DNA of 64,000 nt. Origin: Streptomyces californicus. GTDB lineage: Bacteria; Actinomycetota; Actinomycetes; Streptomycetales; Streptomycetaceae. This document shows, piece by piece, positions 8,716 to 18,343 of this stretch; the first letter of the stretch is position 1, and the number at the start of each line of letters is the position of its first letter. The stretch spans positions 1 through 64,000 of the forward strand of contig NZ_JNZZ01000010.1 of assembly GCF_000717645.1 (NCBI RefSeq), in the 5' to 3' direction. The position numbers were made by a program, and so were the translations under genes. The notes under the pieces are model-generated. The model did no database searches, had not been told where the DNA came from, and saw only the letters and a program-made list of their open reading frames with translations.

Positions 8716-10037
8716 CCGGCACGACGGGTGACGCATCAGGTGCCGCGCACGGTACGACCGGTGCCACCGACCCGACCGGCGCCCCGGCCACCGCCTCCGA
8801 ACCCACCGCCTCCCTCCATCTCGCCGTCGCGCTCGACGGCGCCGGCTGGCATCCGGCCGCCTGGCGCGAGGAAGGCGCCCGGCCCGGCGAGCTGCTCGAC
8901 GCCGACTACTGGGCCGATCTGGTCACCGAGGCGGAGCGCGGCCTGCTCGACTTCGTCACCTTCGAGGACGTGCTCGGCCTCCAGTCCGCCGCCTTCCACC
9001 TGCCCGACGACCGCACCGACCAGGTCAGAGGAAGCATCGACGCGGTGCTGCTCGCCGCATACCTGGCACCGCTCACCCAGCACATCGGCCTGGTCCCGAC
9101 CACCAACGTCACCCACACCGAACCGTTTCACCTCGCCATCGGCATCGCCACGCTCGACCACGCGAGCCGGGGGCGGGCCGGCTGGCGCCCGCAGATCGCG
9201 TCCCGGGCCGCCGACGCCGCACTCTTCGGGCGCCGCACCACACCTCAGCTCACCGAGCACGACGTGGGCGACTCCGCGTCGATCTCCGCACCGCTGCGCG
9301 CGCTCTTCACGGAGGGCGCGGAAGTGGTGCGGGCGGCACGGTTGCTCTGGGACAGCTGGGAGGACGGAGCGGAGATACGGGACGCGGCGACGGGCCGCTT
9401 CCTCGACCGCGACAAGATTCACCCCATCGACTTCCGGGGCACGAACTTCAGCGTGAAGGGCCCGTCCATCACCCCGCGCACCCCCCAGGGGCAGCCGCCG
9501 GTGGTGAGTCTGGCGCACGCCGCCGTCCCCTACGAGTTCGCCGCCCTCAGCTCCGACGTCGTCGCCATCACCCCGCACGGCCGGGCGGGCACGGTGGCGA
9601 TCCTCGCGGAGGTGGCCGAGGCGGTGGAACGCACCGGCCGGGACGTGAGCGAGCGGCCCCTGCGCACGTTCGCGGACCTCATCGTCCTCCTCGACGACGA
9701 ACCGGGCGCCGCCGCCCGGCGCAAGGCCCGCCTGGACGAGCTGGCCGGGGCCGAACTCGTCTCGGACGCCGAGGTCTTCACCGGCACCCCCGCCGAACTG
9801 GCCGACCTCCTCGTCGACCGGCACTCCACCGGCCTGGACGGCTTCCGCCTCCGCCCGGCCGGGCTGCCGCACGACCTCACGGCGATCACCCGGGGCCTGG
9901 TCCCTGAACTCCAGCGGCGCGGAGTGTTCCGTACGGAGTACGCGTCCACCACCTTGCGCGGCCACCTCGGCCTGGCCCGCCCCGCCAGCCGCTACGCGAA
10001 GGGGGGTGACGCGCGGCACCCGGAAGACAGCGCGTGA
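8712..10037 (+). CDS. LLM-class flavin-dependent oxidoreductase
   Basis: 441-residue luciferase-like monooxygenase distantly related to its upstream partner: LLDFVTFEDVLGLQ, HIGLVPTTNVTHTEPFHLA, TLDHASRGRAGWRPQI, QGQPPVVSLAH. It begins with a Gly/Thr/Ala-rich tail of about 35 residues before the barrel (LHLAVALDGAGWHP). ATG 8712 overlaps the previous stop by 4 nt, showing translational coupling. The coupled pair of different LLM enzymes is common in organosulfur or aliphatic-sulfonate scavenging loci; the specific reaction is inference. The downstream permease gene is on the other strand. Confidence 0.85.
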   Translation: MTGTTGDASGAAHGTTGATDPTGAPATASEPTASLHLAVALDGAGWHPAAWREEGARPGELLDADYWADLVTEAERGLLDFVTFEDVLGLQSAAFHLPDDRTDQVRGSIDAVLLAAYLAPLTQHIGLVPTTNVTHTEPFHLAIGIATLDHASRGRAGWRPQIASRAADAALFGRRTTPQLTEHDVGDSASISAPLRALFTEGAEVVRAARLLWDSWEDGAEIRDAATGRFLDRDKIHPIDFRGTNFSVKGPSITPRTPQGQPPVVSLAHAAVPYEFAALSSDVVAITPHGRAGTVAILAEVAEAVERTGRDVSERPLRTFADLIVLLDDEPGAAARRKARLDELAGAELVSDAEVFTGTPAELADLLVDRHSTGLDGFRLRPAGLPHDLTAITRGLVPELQRRGVFRTEYASTTLRGHLGLARPASRYAKGGDARHPEDSA

Positions 10038-10080
10038 CAAGTCGACCAGGTCCTGCTGGTCCACACCCCCGACGGAGGGG

Positions 10081-11406
10081 TCAAGAGGCCCGGCGCGACC
10101 GGCTCGCGGCGACCGCGCCCAGGCCGCCGCCGACGGCCAGCACGATGAGCCCCCTCAGCCAGACGTCGTGTTCGATCCGGGTGGCGAGCAGGACGCAGGA
10201 CAGGGCCCCGAGGACCGGTACGGCGGTCGGCACCCGGAAGTGGGGCCCGGGCGTCGTGTCACGGCGCAGGACGAGGAGCGAGGTGTTCACGAGGAAGAAC
10301 ACCACCAGGAGCAGCAGCACCAGCGTGGAGGCCAGCGTCGACACGTCCCCGGTCAGCGCGAGCAGCAGCGACAGCGCGGTCGTCGTGGAGATGGCGGCCC
10401 ACGGAGTGCGGCGGCCGGGGAGAACCTTGGTCAGGAAGCGGGGGAGCAGGCCGTCCCGCGCCATGCCGTACGCCAGACGCGAGGACATGATGCCCGTCAG
10501 CAGAGCCCCGTTCGCGACGGCCACCAGGGCGACGACGCCGAAGAGCCCGGGGGGCACCCCGCCGGCCGCACGGACGACTTCGAGCAGCGGTCCGCTCGAG
10601 TCCGTGAGCTTCTGCTGCGGTACGGCGGCGGACGCGGCCGCGCCCACCAGGGCGTACACCGCGCCCGCGGTGAGCAGTGCGCCGAAGAGCGCCCGGGGGT
10701 ACGAGCGGCGGGGCTCACGGGTCTCCTCGGCCACGTTGACGGACGTCTCGAACCCGACGAACGAGTAGTAGGCGAGTACGGCCCCGCTGAGCACCGCCGC
10801 CGCCGGGCCCTCGCGTGACGTGCCGAGCTCGGTGAGCCGGCCGGGGTTCCCGTCGCCGCGCAGCACGATCCAGACGCCGAGGCCGATCACCAGCAGCAGT
10901 CCGCCGACCTCGATCACCGTGGCGACGACGTTGGCCCGGGTGGACTCGCTGATGCCCCGCGCGTTCAGCAGCGCCAGCAGGACGAGGAAGACGATCGTCA
11001 CCAGCACGACGGGGAGGGTGACGAACTCGGTGAGGTAGTCGCCGCCGAATCCCCGGGCCAGGGCAGCCACCGACACCACGCCGGCGGCCAGCATGCAGAA
11101 GCCGGCGAGGAACCCCAGGAACGGACCGTAGGCCAGGGTCGCGTAGTGAGAGGCGCCGCCGGCGCGCGGATACTTGGTGACCAGCTCCGCCTAGGAGGCG
11201 GCGGTCAGGAGGGACAGGCACATGGCCACGAGCAGGGGCACCCAGACGGCGCCCCCGGATTCGGCGGCGACTTGGCCCACCAGAACGTACACACCGGCGC
11301 CCAGGACGTCGCCCAGGATGAAGAAGTAGAGCAACGGGGTGGTCAGGGCCTTTTTGAGCGGTGCCGGAGAGCTCGTGGACGGGGCCGGCGCGGGAGGCGT
11401 TTTCAC
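10081..11406 (-). pseudogene. APC-family amino-acid permease with internal amber codon
   Basis: Inner-membrane amino acid/polyamine/organocation transporter of about 441 residues. Starting from GTG 11406 it reads TTPLLYFFILGDVLGAGVYVLVG, then LTAAS followed by TAG (11193-11191) at codon 72. The same frame continues as AELVTKYPRAGGAS and on through several hydrophobic helices (LAYYSFVGFETSVNVAEE, LAYGMARDGLLP) to the end. In homologues this position is normally a Tyr (TAASYAEL), so a single TAC-to-TAG change explains it. Without suppression only a 71-residue stub is made. An internal restart at Met 11094 would lack the first helices. Confidence 0.8.
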
Positions 11407-11540
11407 GGAGCGCCGGGTACCCGGGCGCCCGCCCGGCAACCGCTCGCCCCTCGGATGCTCTGCTGTGCCGCGCTGCCGCTCGTCACGAACCGCCGTGCGG
11501 TCCGACCGGTGTCGGCCGGTCGGAGCCCACACCAGATGGC

Positions 11541-11729
11541 TCACTCCGGGGCAGCGCCGTCCCGTTCCTCGAACACACGGCGTGCCGAAGCACCCTCGTC
11601 GTCGACCAGGCCGCCGCCGGCAGGGGAGAACACGGCACCGCAGTGTTCGCAGAGCTTCTCCGTTCCGGCGGGGGTGCCGCACGCCTTGCAGAACCGCTGC
11701 TTGCCCTCTGCCTCCGATATGGCGTTCAT
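11541..11729 (-). CDS. Small zinc-ribbon protein
   Basis: 62 residues with two CxxC knuckles, FCKACG and LCEHCG, spaced as in a rubredoxin-like zinc ribbon, followed by an acidic tail ending in ERDGAAPE. Its good Shine-Dalgarno (GAGAGGAACGCC before ATG 11729) and low Arg/Pro content distinguish it from noise. Probably a cytoplasmic zinc-binding adaptor; no catalytic residues visible. It lies 134 bases upstream of the permease on the same strand and 186 bases downstream of the catalase stop. Confidence 0.6.
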   Translation of the reverse strand: MNAISEAEGKQRFCKACGTPAGTEKLCEHCGAVFSPAGGGLVDDEGASARRVFEERDGAAPE

Positions 11730-11915
11730 GGCGTTCCTCTCGGTTGGTGGCTACGTCTCGTACCCGTATCCGGCGGGACGAGTGACCGGAAGGCGGTCGG
11801 CGGCCGTGGGCGCCGCCCGCCTCGGGCCGATCCCCCGCCGAGGGGGACGGGCCCCGTGTTCGCGTCCTTCGCGGCCCCGGCGGTTCCGCACGTGGGCGGG
11901 ACCGCCGGGAAGGGG

Positions 11916-14195
11916 TCAGACAGCGGGGGTGAACCGCTCCCAGGCCCGGTGTCGGGCCAGTGCGTCGGTGAGCGCCTCCAGGACCGCGGTCGGATCGGCG
12001 GCGGTCACGACACCGGCCGCGTCGGGCACGATGCCGGCGGTCCTGAGCGTTTCGAGGCCGTCGGACCAGGCGCCGATGGCCTTGCCGTGCCGGAACGCCT
12101 CGGTGAGCAACAGCACCACCCGGGGGTCGATACCGGTGGATACCGCCACTCTGTCATCGACCTTGGCGTCGCGGGCGCCGTAGCCGTCGGCGCCGGGAGC
12201 GGGTGCGCCGGCGACGAGGAGGGCGTCGAACTCGATCGAGCGTGCGGTGGTGAAGGTGCGCTGAACGGTGACGGGGTCGTCATCCGGTCCGAGGGCGCCG
12301 CCGGCCGGGGCGATGACGAGCGGGACCATGCCACCGTCCAGTACTGCCTGCCGTACGGACCTGACGCCGTCCAGGTCCGAGTCGGCGTCCGCGACGATGC
12401 CGATGATGCGGCCGTCCAGCGGCCAGGTCTGCCCGAGCTGGGAGAGTGCGGGGCTGGGGGCGGGGTCGGTGAGCCGGGCTTCTGCCGCCGGTGCGGGAAG
12501 GCCGAGACCGGCGGCGACCTGGGTGCAGAGCTCGGTGTCGATGTTGGCCAGGACGGTCAGGGCGCGTTCCTTGACCGCCTGTTCGTAGCACTTGCCGAGC
12601 TCGAAGGTGTAGGCGGCGATGATGTGTTCGCGCTCGGTGGGGGTCATGCTGAGCCAGAACAGCCGCGGCTGGCTGTAGTGGTCGTCGAAGGACGCCGGCG
12701 CCTTGCGCTCCTTGACGCTCGCGGCGATCTCGGCGGGCACCTCGACGAACGCGCCGGTGTCCTCGCCGGCGAGGAAGGGGCAGCCGCCGTCGAGGCTGTT
12801 GGGCCGGTAGGGGGCGACGCCGCGGTGGACGGCGGTCTGGTGCATGCCGTCGCGCAGCATGTCGTTGACCGGGGCGTGGGTGCGGTTGATCGGCAGCTGG
12901 CCGAAGTTGGGGCCGCCGAGCCGGGTGAGCTGGGTGTCGAGGTAGGAGAAGAGACGGCCCTGGAGCAGCGGGTCGTCGGTGACGTCGATGCCGGGGACGA
13001 GGTGGCCGAGGTGGAAGGCGACCTGTTCGGTCTCGGCGAAGTAGTTCGACGGGTTCGCGTTGAGGGTGAGCAGCCCGATCGGCTGGACCGGGGCCATCTC
13101 CTCGGGCACGATCTTCGTCGGGTCGAGCAGGTCGATCCCGGCGAAGTTCTGCTCCGGGGTGTCGGGGAACGTCTGGATGCCCAGCTCCCACTGCGGGAAC
13201 GCGCCGGCCTCGATCGCGTCGGCCAGGTCGCGGCGGTGGAAGTCGGGGTCGACTCCGGCGGCGATCTGTGCCTCTTCCCAGACCAGGGAGTGCACGCCGA
13301 GTTTGGGCTTCCAGTGGAACTTCACCAGCGTGCTGTCACCCTCGGCGTTGACGAGGCGGAAGGTGTGGACGCCGAAGCCCTCCATCATCCGGTAGGAGCG
13401 CGGGATGCCCCGGTCGGACATGTTCCACAGGGTGTGGTGCGTCGCCTCGGTGTGGAGGGTGACGAAGTCCCAGAAGGTGTCGTGGGCGCTCTGAGCCTGC
13501 GGGATCTCCCGGTCGGGGTGGGGCTTGCCGGCGTGGATGACGTCGGGGAACTTGATCGCGTCCTGGATGAAGAAGACGGGGATGTTGTTCCCGACCAGGT
13601 CGAAGACGCCTTCCTGGGTGTAGAACTTCGTCGCGAATCCACGGGTGTCGCGTACCGTGTCGGCGGAGCCGCGCGAACCCAGGACCGTGGAGAATCGGAC
13701 GAACACCGGGGTCTCCACGTCCTTGGCCAGGAACGCCGCCTTGGACACGGTCGACGCCGTACCGTAGGCCCGGAACACCCCGTGGGCGGCCGCGCCCCGG
13801 GCGTGTACGACGCGCTCCGGAATCCGCTCGTGGTCGAAGTGGGTGATCTTCTCCCGCAGATGGTGGTCCTGCAACAGCACCGGCCCCCGGGCCCCCGCCT
13901 TCAACGAGTGGTCGGTGTCGTACAGCCGCGCCCCCTGAGCGGTCGTGAGATACGCCCCGCGCTGCGCCACGTCCTGCTGGGGGGTTCCGGTCTCCTGCCC
14001 GGTCGGGCTGTAGGTGTCCGGTCCGCGCTGGTCGTGCTTGGGCGGCAGGGGCTCTGTCGGAGAGGTCGGCTCGTCGACGGGAGGCGGTACCGGCCCGGGG
14101 GCGCCGGGGATGTCGTTCCCGGGTGCGACGGCGTCCTGGACCTTTTCGACGACCTTCTCGGCCGCGGCCTTCACGGGGTTCTTCTTCTCGCTCAT
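11916..14195 (-). CDS. katE: Large-subunit monofunctional catalase (HPII/KatE type)
   Basis: 759-residue clade-2 heme catalase converting H2O2 to water and oxygen. Distal His131 lies in RIPERVVHARGAAAHG, Asn204 in VGNNIPVFF, and the proximal heme-Tyr region RLFSYLDTQLTRLGGPNF is near residue 420. The C-terminal ~150 residues (GRIIGIVADADSD onward) form the flavodoxin/DJ-1-like domain of large catalases. The first ~60 residues are a charged Pro-rich extension. ATG 14195 overlaps the stop of the upstream glycosyltransferase (ATGA), making it the last gene of a five-gene coupled operon. Being fused by translation to four glycosyltransferases is unusual for a stress enzyme. Confidence 0.93.
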   Translation of the reverse strand: MSEKKNPVKAAAEKVVEKVQDAVAPGNDIPGAPGPVPPPVDEPTSPTEPLPPKHDQRGPDTYSPTGQETGTPQQDVAQRGAYLTTAQGARLYDTDHSLKAGARGPVLLQDHHLREKITHFDHERIPERVVHARGAAAHGVFRAYGTASTVSKAAFLAKDVETPVFVRFSTVLGSRGSADTVRDTRGFATKFYTQEGVFDLVGNNIPVFFIQDAIKFPDVIHAGKPHPDREIPQAQSAHDTFWDFVTLHTEATHHTLWNMSDRGIPRSYRMMEGFGVHTFRLVNAEGDSTLVKFHWKPKLGVHSLVWEEAQIAAGVDPDFHRRDLADAIEAGAFPQWELGIQTFPDTPEQNFAGIDLLDPTKIVPEEMAPVQPIGLLTLNANPSNYFAETEQVAFHLGHLVPGIDVTDDPLLQGRLFSYLDTQLTRLGGPNFGQLPINRTHAPVNDMLRDGMHQTAVHRGVAPYRPNSLDGGCPFLAGEDTGAFVEVPAEIAASVKERKAPASFDDHYSQPRLFWLSMTPTEREHIIAAYTFELGKCYEQAVKERALTVLANIDTELCTQVAAGLGLPAPAAEARLTDPAPSPALSQLGQTWPLDGRIIGIVADADSDLDGVRSVRQAVLDGGMVPLVIAPAGGALGPDDDPVTVQRTFTTARSIEFDALLVAGAPAPGADGYGARDAKVDDRVAVSTGIDPRVVLLLTEAFRHGKAIGAWSDGLETLRTAGIVPDAAGVVTAADPTAVLEALTDALARHRAWERFTPAV

Positions 14196-15130
14196 GAGAT
14201 TCCGTTCGTTGCGGAGGGTGTGTCACCGGAGGGCGGGCGCCCTTCCTGCGTGTACGGGGGGCCTGGGTGCCACTCGCTGCGTCCACCGGCCTGTTCGGGC
14301 TTGGGGCCGGGGCACCAGCGGCCCGTGGCCGGGTCCCGGTGGGCGAGGCCACGGGCGGCGAACGCGTCGAGCCAGTCGGCCATCGGCCACCAGCCCCAGC
14401 GGCGGTGGAAGGTCGCCGCGTTGCGCAGGATGTCGTGCACGTGCGCCACGGGAGGGTCGGAGACGGGATGGTGCTGGTGGTAGGCCGGGGCGCCGCCGAC
14501 CCAGGCGATCGGGACCCCGGCCGCACGGGCCTGCTGCCCGTAGTCCGTGTCCTCGCCGCCGTACCCCTCGTACTCCTCGCAGAATCCGCCGACGGCACGC
14601 CAGGTTTCCGCCGTCACGGCGAAGGACAAGGACCAGAACAGCTGGTGGTCCTCGCTGCGGCGGACCTCCCCCGACGCGGGTGCGGGTCGGCCCGGGTGAG
14701 GACCGGCGAGTGCGGGTAGGTCGGTCAGCCGGTATCTGCCCGGGCCCGGAGGCGGCAGGTAGGAGACGGTGCCGCAGAGCAGCGAGTGCTGGTGCTCGGC
14801 GTCGAGCGCGACCTGTCGGTAGCGCTCCAGCAGACGTTCACCGGGGACGCAGTCGACGTCGAGGAAGACCAGCAGTTCGGCGCCGCCTTCGAGGGCGCGG
14901 AACGCTCCCATGTTCCGGGCGCGGGCCAGCGGCAGGCGCCCGTTCTCCATGGGGCAGTCGACGACCGTCGCGGCAGGCTTGCTGCAGTCCACCACGGCAC
15001 CGAGTTCCGGGTCGTCCATCGCGACGACCACGTATTGTTCCGGCGGACGTGAGCCTGCCGCGAGCCCGCGTTGCTGCAGTGCCAGGTGGCGGTGGCGTCC
15101 GGAGACCGGGGTGATGACCGCTGTCCGCAT
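14192..15130 (-). CDS. GT2-type glycosyltransferase with galactosyltransferase C-terminal motif
   Basis: 312 residues. An N-terminal GT-A fold has MRTAVITPVSGRH and the metal-binding DxD motif in VFLDVDCVPGE. A Glyco_transf_7C-type motif, GFCEEYEGYGGEDTDYGQQA, supplies the catalytic acidic residues. A cytoplasmic nucleotide-sugar-dependent transferase is expected. The gene overlaps the previous stop by one base (TGATG) and the next start by four, within the catalase operon. Acceptor unknown; a small-molecule or cell-surface glycan is possible. Confidence 0.82.
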   Translation of the reverse strand: MRTAVITPVSGRHRHLALQQRGLAAGSRPPEQYVVVAMDDPELGAVVDCSKPAATVVDCPMENGRLPLARARNMGAFRALEGGAELLVFLDVDCVPGERLLERYRQVALDAEHQHSLLCGTVSYLPPPGPGRYRLTDLPALAGPHPGRPAPASGEVRRSEDHQLFWSLSFAVTAETWRAVGGFCEEYEGYGGEDTDYGQQARAAGVPIAWVGGAPAYHQHHPVSDPPVAHVHDILRNAATFHRRWGWWPMADWLDAFAARGLAHRDPATGRWCPGPKPEQAGGRSEWHPGPPYTQEGRPPSGDTPSATNGIS

Positions 15131-16083
15131 CAGGCGGCCTCCCTACGACTTACCACATCGGCGAGAGCGCGGGCGGCGCGGGCGGCTCCGTCACCGGGAG
15201 CCCATCGGGACCAGCGGTCCCCACCGCGGGCGTATGCCTGTTCGAGGAGTGCGGCCCAGTCGGCGGCGTCCGGCCACCGGGTCGCGACGACGGCCAGACG
15301 GTCGCGGGCGAGGGCGCGTCCGGTGGCCGCCTGCTCGCCGAACGGGCGTTCCTGTGGCACCACGACGTCCGCCGCACAGAGCGCGGGCCACGGGTCCGCC
15401 TCCCACCGCCCGTCCGGGCCGCCGAGGGTCGTCCACCGCCAACCGGGACTGGCGGCCCGCGCCGCAGCGATCTCGGCGGCGGAGACATCGCGTCCGCCCG
15501 ACCCCATCAGCAGGAGCACCCGCCGGGCCCGTGTCCGGTCCGCCCGCGCTTCCGGCGGCGCGGGGGAGCGGCCGTCGAACCGGGAGAACGCGCCCGTGTG
15601 CACGGTCTTGGCCCTCCAGTGCCGCGGCCACCCGGGTTCCGGCAGTGTCGACGGCCACGGGGCGAGAAGCAGCTCGGCCAGGTCGTAGGCGGTCCGGTGC
15701 GGCGCGTCCCCGCGCTCGCCCCGCATGGCCGCGACCGCGGTCGGTGTCCCCAGGAGACGTGCCAGCAGAGCGACTTCGACGGAGACGTCGGACACCAGGA
15801 GCGCCGGTGACGTCGCCGCGACCCATTCGGCGATCCGTGCCATACGTCCTCGAAGTCCCGCGTGCAGGACCGGTGCCCAGTGCAGCCGCCCGCCGGCAGT
15901 CACGTCGCCGAACGTGGCCGGATCGCCGTCGTCGTCCCTCGGCAGGCTCACCCAGGGGCCGGGCCAGCCTTGGGGGGCCGGGAGCGAGGAGAGCCCGGTG
16001 ACCGGGAAGGGGGAGTGGGCCGCGATGGACCGGGCGCGGTGGAGATGCCCACTGCCGTGATGGTGCACGTAGTAGCCGATCAT
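15130..16083 (-). CDS. GT-B glycosyltransferase, MurG/GT28-like
   Basis: 317 residues starting MIGYYVHHHGSGHLHRARSI, the glycine/histidine loop of MurG and UDP-glycosyltransferases. The C-terminal half contains VLLLMGSGGRDVSAAEI and the donor-binding segment VVPQERPFGEQAATGRAL. ATG 16083 is chosen over an upstream in-frame Met at 16245 because it begins exactly at the domain and overlaps the preceding stop (16080-16083). It has no signal peptide or membrane segment. It probably transfers a sugar from a nucleotide donor; acceptor unknown. Confidence 0.78.
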   Translation of the reverse strand: MIGYYVHHHGSGHLHRARSIAAHSPFPVTGLSSLPAPQGWPGPWVSLPRDDDGDPATFGDVTAGGRLHWAPVLHAGLRGRMARIAEWVAATSPALLVSDVSVEVALLARLLGTPTAVAAMRGERGDAPHRTAYDLAELLLAPWPSTLPEPGWPRHWRAKTVHTGAFSRFDGRSPAPPEARADRTRARRVLLLMGSGGRDVSAAEIAAARAASPGWRWTTLGGPDGRWEADPWPALCAADVVVPQERPFGEQAATGRALARDRLAVVATRWPDAADWAALLEQAYARGGDRWSRWAPGDGAARAARALADVVSRREAA

Positions 16084-17174
16084 GCCGCCACCGACCGGTA
16101 GAGCTGCTCGTAGCTGCGGGTCATGGCGTCCATGGAGCAGAAGGTTTCCGCGTGCCGTCGGGCATCGGCCCGGGAGAGGGCGATCGTGGGCTCGACGGCT
16201 TTCGCGAGGGCCGCGGTGTCGCCGGGCGGCACCAGGCGGCCGCACTCACGCGTGACGACCTCCGGGAGTGCGCCCCGGGCGAAGCCGCAGACCGGTGTGG
16301 AGCAGGCCAGTGCCTCCGCCACCACCAGTCCGTACGGCTCGTCCCAGCAGGGCGTGACGACGGCCGCGGCCGAGGACCCGACCAGCTCGCACAGATCCGG
16401 CTGGTGGAGGTGGCCCTCGTAGGTGATGGTGCGGCCGAGCCGGGGACGCACGAAAGCCTCGAAGTAGTCGGTGTCGCCCATCGGTCCGGCGATCCGCAGC
16501 CCCCGGCCGGACAGCTCCGCGGCCTCGATCGCCAGGTGTGCGCCTTTCTCGGGGACGATCCGGCCCGACCAGACGAGGTCCTCCCCGCCGGGGCCGGGCG
16601 TCCAGCGCCGGGTGTCGACGCCGTTGTGGACGACTGTGGCCGAGGGCACGATGTGCCGCCAGGCGTCGGCGGTGTGGGCGCTGACCGCGCTGAAGTGGAC
16701 CGGGCAGCGCGGTGCGACCTGGATGGCCGACTCGATCCAGGGCGTGGGCGGGGTGTGGAGCGTGGTGACGACCGGGACGGAGAGCGCGGCGGCCATGGCC
16801 ACCGGCAGGTAGTTGAGGCTGTTGTTGTGCACGAGGTCGAACTGCGACGGCTCGTGCGCCAGTTCGAGCATCAGCTGGAGGTACGCGTGGTGCTCCTCCA
16901 GCCAGGGCGCTGCCACCATGCTCGTGTCCCGGCAGGCGCTCTCACTGATCCGGGCCGCCCGCAACGGCATCTCGATCACGCCCAGCCCGGGATCGGAGCC
17001 GGGCCCGGCGAAGACGGTGACCTCGTGGCCGCGAGCACGCAGGGCCGTGGAGAGCGTCCAGGTGTGCGCTTCGAGACCGCCGGCGAAAGGCTCGGCGATC
17101 GGGTGCCGCGCTGAGGCGATCAACGCGATGCGCAGGGGTGCCGTCGAGGGTGCGGCCTGCGGGAAGCCGGTCAC
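16080..17174 (-). CDS. GT4 glycosyltransferase
   Basis: 364-residue GT-B enzyme of family 4. Visible elements are GGLEAHTWTLSTALRARGHE near the N-terminus, VVHNGVDTRRW in the linker, LVWSGRIVPEKGAHLAIEA, and the retaining-GT signature PCWDEPYGLVVAEALACSTP with the conserved Glu pair. GTG 17174 (VTGFPQAAPS) overlaps the previous stop as GTGA. Part of the five-gene coupled catalase operon. Likely adds a hexose to a growing glycan in the cytoplasm. Confidence 0.85.
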   Translation of the reverse strand: MTGFPQAAPSTAPLRIALIASARHPIAEPFAGGLEAHTWTLSTALRARGHEVTVFAGPGSDPGLGVIEMPLRAARISESACRDTSMVAAPWLEEHHAYLQLMLELAHEPSQFDLVHNNSLNYLPVAMAAALSVPVVTTLHTPPTPWIESAIQVAPRCPVHFSAVSAHTADAWRHIVPSATVVHNGVDTRRWTPGPGGEDLVWSGRIVPEKGAHLAIEAAELSGRGLRIAGPMGDTDYFEAFVRPRLGRTITYEGHLHQPDLCELVGSSAAAVVTPCWDEPYGLVVAEALACSTPVCGFARGALPEVVTRECGRLVPPGDTAALAKAVEPTIALSRADARRHAETFCSMDAMTRSYEQLYRSVAA

Positions 17175-18343
17175 AGCAGGTCCGCGTAGAGGAGCTCGTG
17201 GGCCCGGGCGATCCGGACGCGTTCGGCGCCGCGCTCCACCGGGTCGGCACGCGGGCCGGGGCGCTCCTCGTAGGCCCTTCGCAGCGCGTCGCGCAGGGAG
17301 GCTGCGTCCAGACCCCGCCGGTCGTGTCCGTAGGTGAAGCACGGGCGCTGCTGGGCGTAGAACCCGCAGGACGGGGCGATGACGGCGGTGCCGAGGTCGT
17401 AGCACGCCTCCAGCCATCCGGAGTGGGTGCCGAAGCGGTAGGGCAGGACGGAGACGTCCAGGCCGATCAGGTAGTCCCACAGCGCGTCGTCGTCGAAGTA
17501 GTCGTGCACGCTGAGTTCCAGCCGTCCCTCGCGGCTCATACTCCGCAGTTCATCCAGGACTCCGGGCGCGTACCAGTGGCTTTCGGCATCGTCGACGTCC
17601 GGGTGGCAGTCGACGCGGAGCACCGCGCCCGGGAGTTCGGCCACCGCGTCGGCGAGCACGCGGACCACGGGCAGGGGGGCCATGTTGGGGCGGATGCTCT
17701 TGGCGTGCAGGCCGACCCTGAACGTGTCGTGCGGGGGCCGGGGGCGCAATAGTCCGTCGGGTTCCACGACGTGAGGGTGCGGCAGGACCGTGGCGGTGCG
17801 GCCCCAGCGTGCGGCGATCTCCCGGGCGGCGCCCGGGGTGAGGGTGATGAGCCGGTCCGCTCCGGGCACGAGTACGTCGAGCTGTGCCCGGTGCTCGCCT
17901 TCGTCGTGGTGGTGGGGGTTGGCCAGGTCATGGACGGTGTAGACCAGCGGCTTCCCGTTCCCGCGCAGCGCTGTGAGGAGGTCGTCCAACCTCGACGGGG
18001 TCTGCGCGTCGAAGCCGAAGTGGAGGTGGAAGACGTCGAAGGAGTCGGCGTGTTCGTCCACCCAACCGGGGTCGAGCATGACGGGCGGCCACCACTGCTG
18101 TGAGCCGCTGGGGGCGCCGCACGGACGCGGGTCGGCGAGCCGTGTCACGCGGTCGCCCTCGGGCGGGGACAGGTGGCGCACATAGACATGGCCGGCCGGG
18201 ACCGACGCGACCCGAATGGTGCCGTCCGCCGGCGCGGCAGCCGACCGGCGCCCGGGAGCATCCGCCGTCCGCTCGCCCCGCCGGACGCCGGGGGTTCGTC
18301 GCGGTGAGTGGCCCGGACGGTGATGGCCCGGCGGTTCGGCCAC
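17171..18343 (-). CDS. GT4-like glycosyltransferase, first gene of the catalase operon
   Basis: 390 residues. GT-B features include FDVFHLHFGFDAQTP, LVYTVHDLANPHHH, ADRLITLTPGAAREIA, and a C-terminal donor site around RFGTHSGWLEACYDLGTAV. The first ~40 residues are Arg/Pro-rich and could be an over-extended start, but GTG 18343 has GAGGAGAC just upstream. It is the promoter-proximal gene; the 589-base gap upstream should hold the operon promoter. Its stop overlaps the next start. Confidence 0.78.
   Translation of the reverse strand: MAEPPGHHRPGHSPRRTPGVRRGERTADAPGRRSAAAPADGTIRVASVPAGHVYVRHLSPPEGDRVTRLADPRPCGAPSGSQQWWPPVMLDPGWVDEHADSFDVFHLHFGFDAQTPSRLDDLLTALRGNGKPLVYTVHDLANPHHHDEGEHRAQLDVLVPGADRLITLTPGAAREIAARWGRTATVLPHPHVVEPDGLLRPRPPHDTFRVGLHAKSIRPNMAPLPVVRVLADAVAELPGAVLRVDCHPDVDDAESHWYAPGVLDELRSMSREGRLELSVHDYFDDDALWDYLIGLDVSVLPYRFGTHSGWLEACYDLGTAVIAPSCGFYAQQRPCFTYGHDRRGLDAASLRDALRRAYEERPGPRADPVERGAERVRIARAHELLYADLL

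Noticed and set aside
11361..14483. 1040-residue plus-strand open frame opposite the catalase
   Set aside because: Antisense of katE; composition is typical of a high-GC shadow frame.
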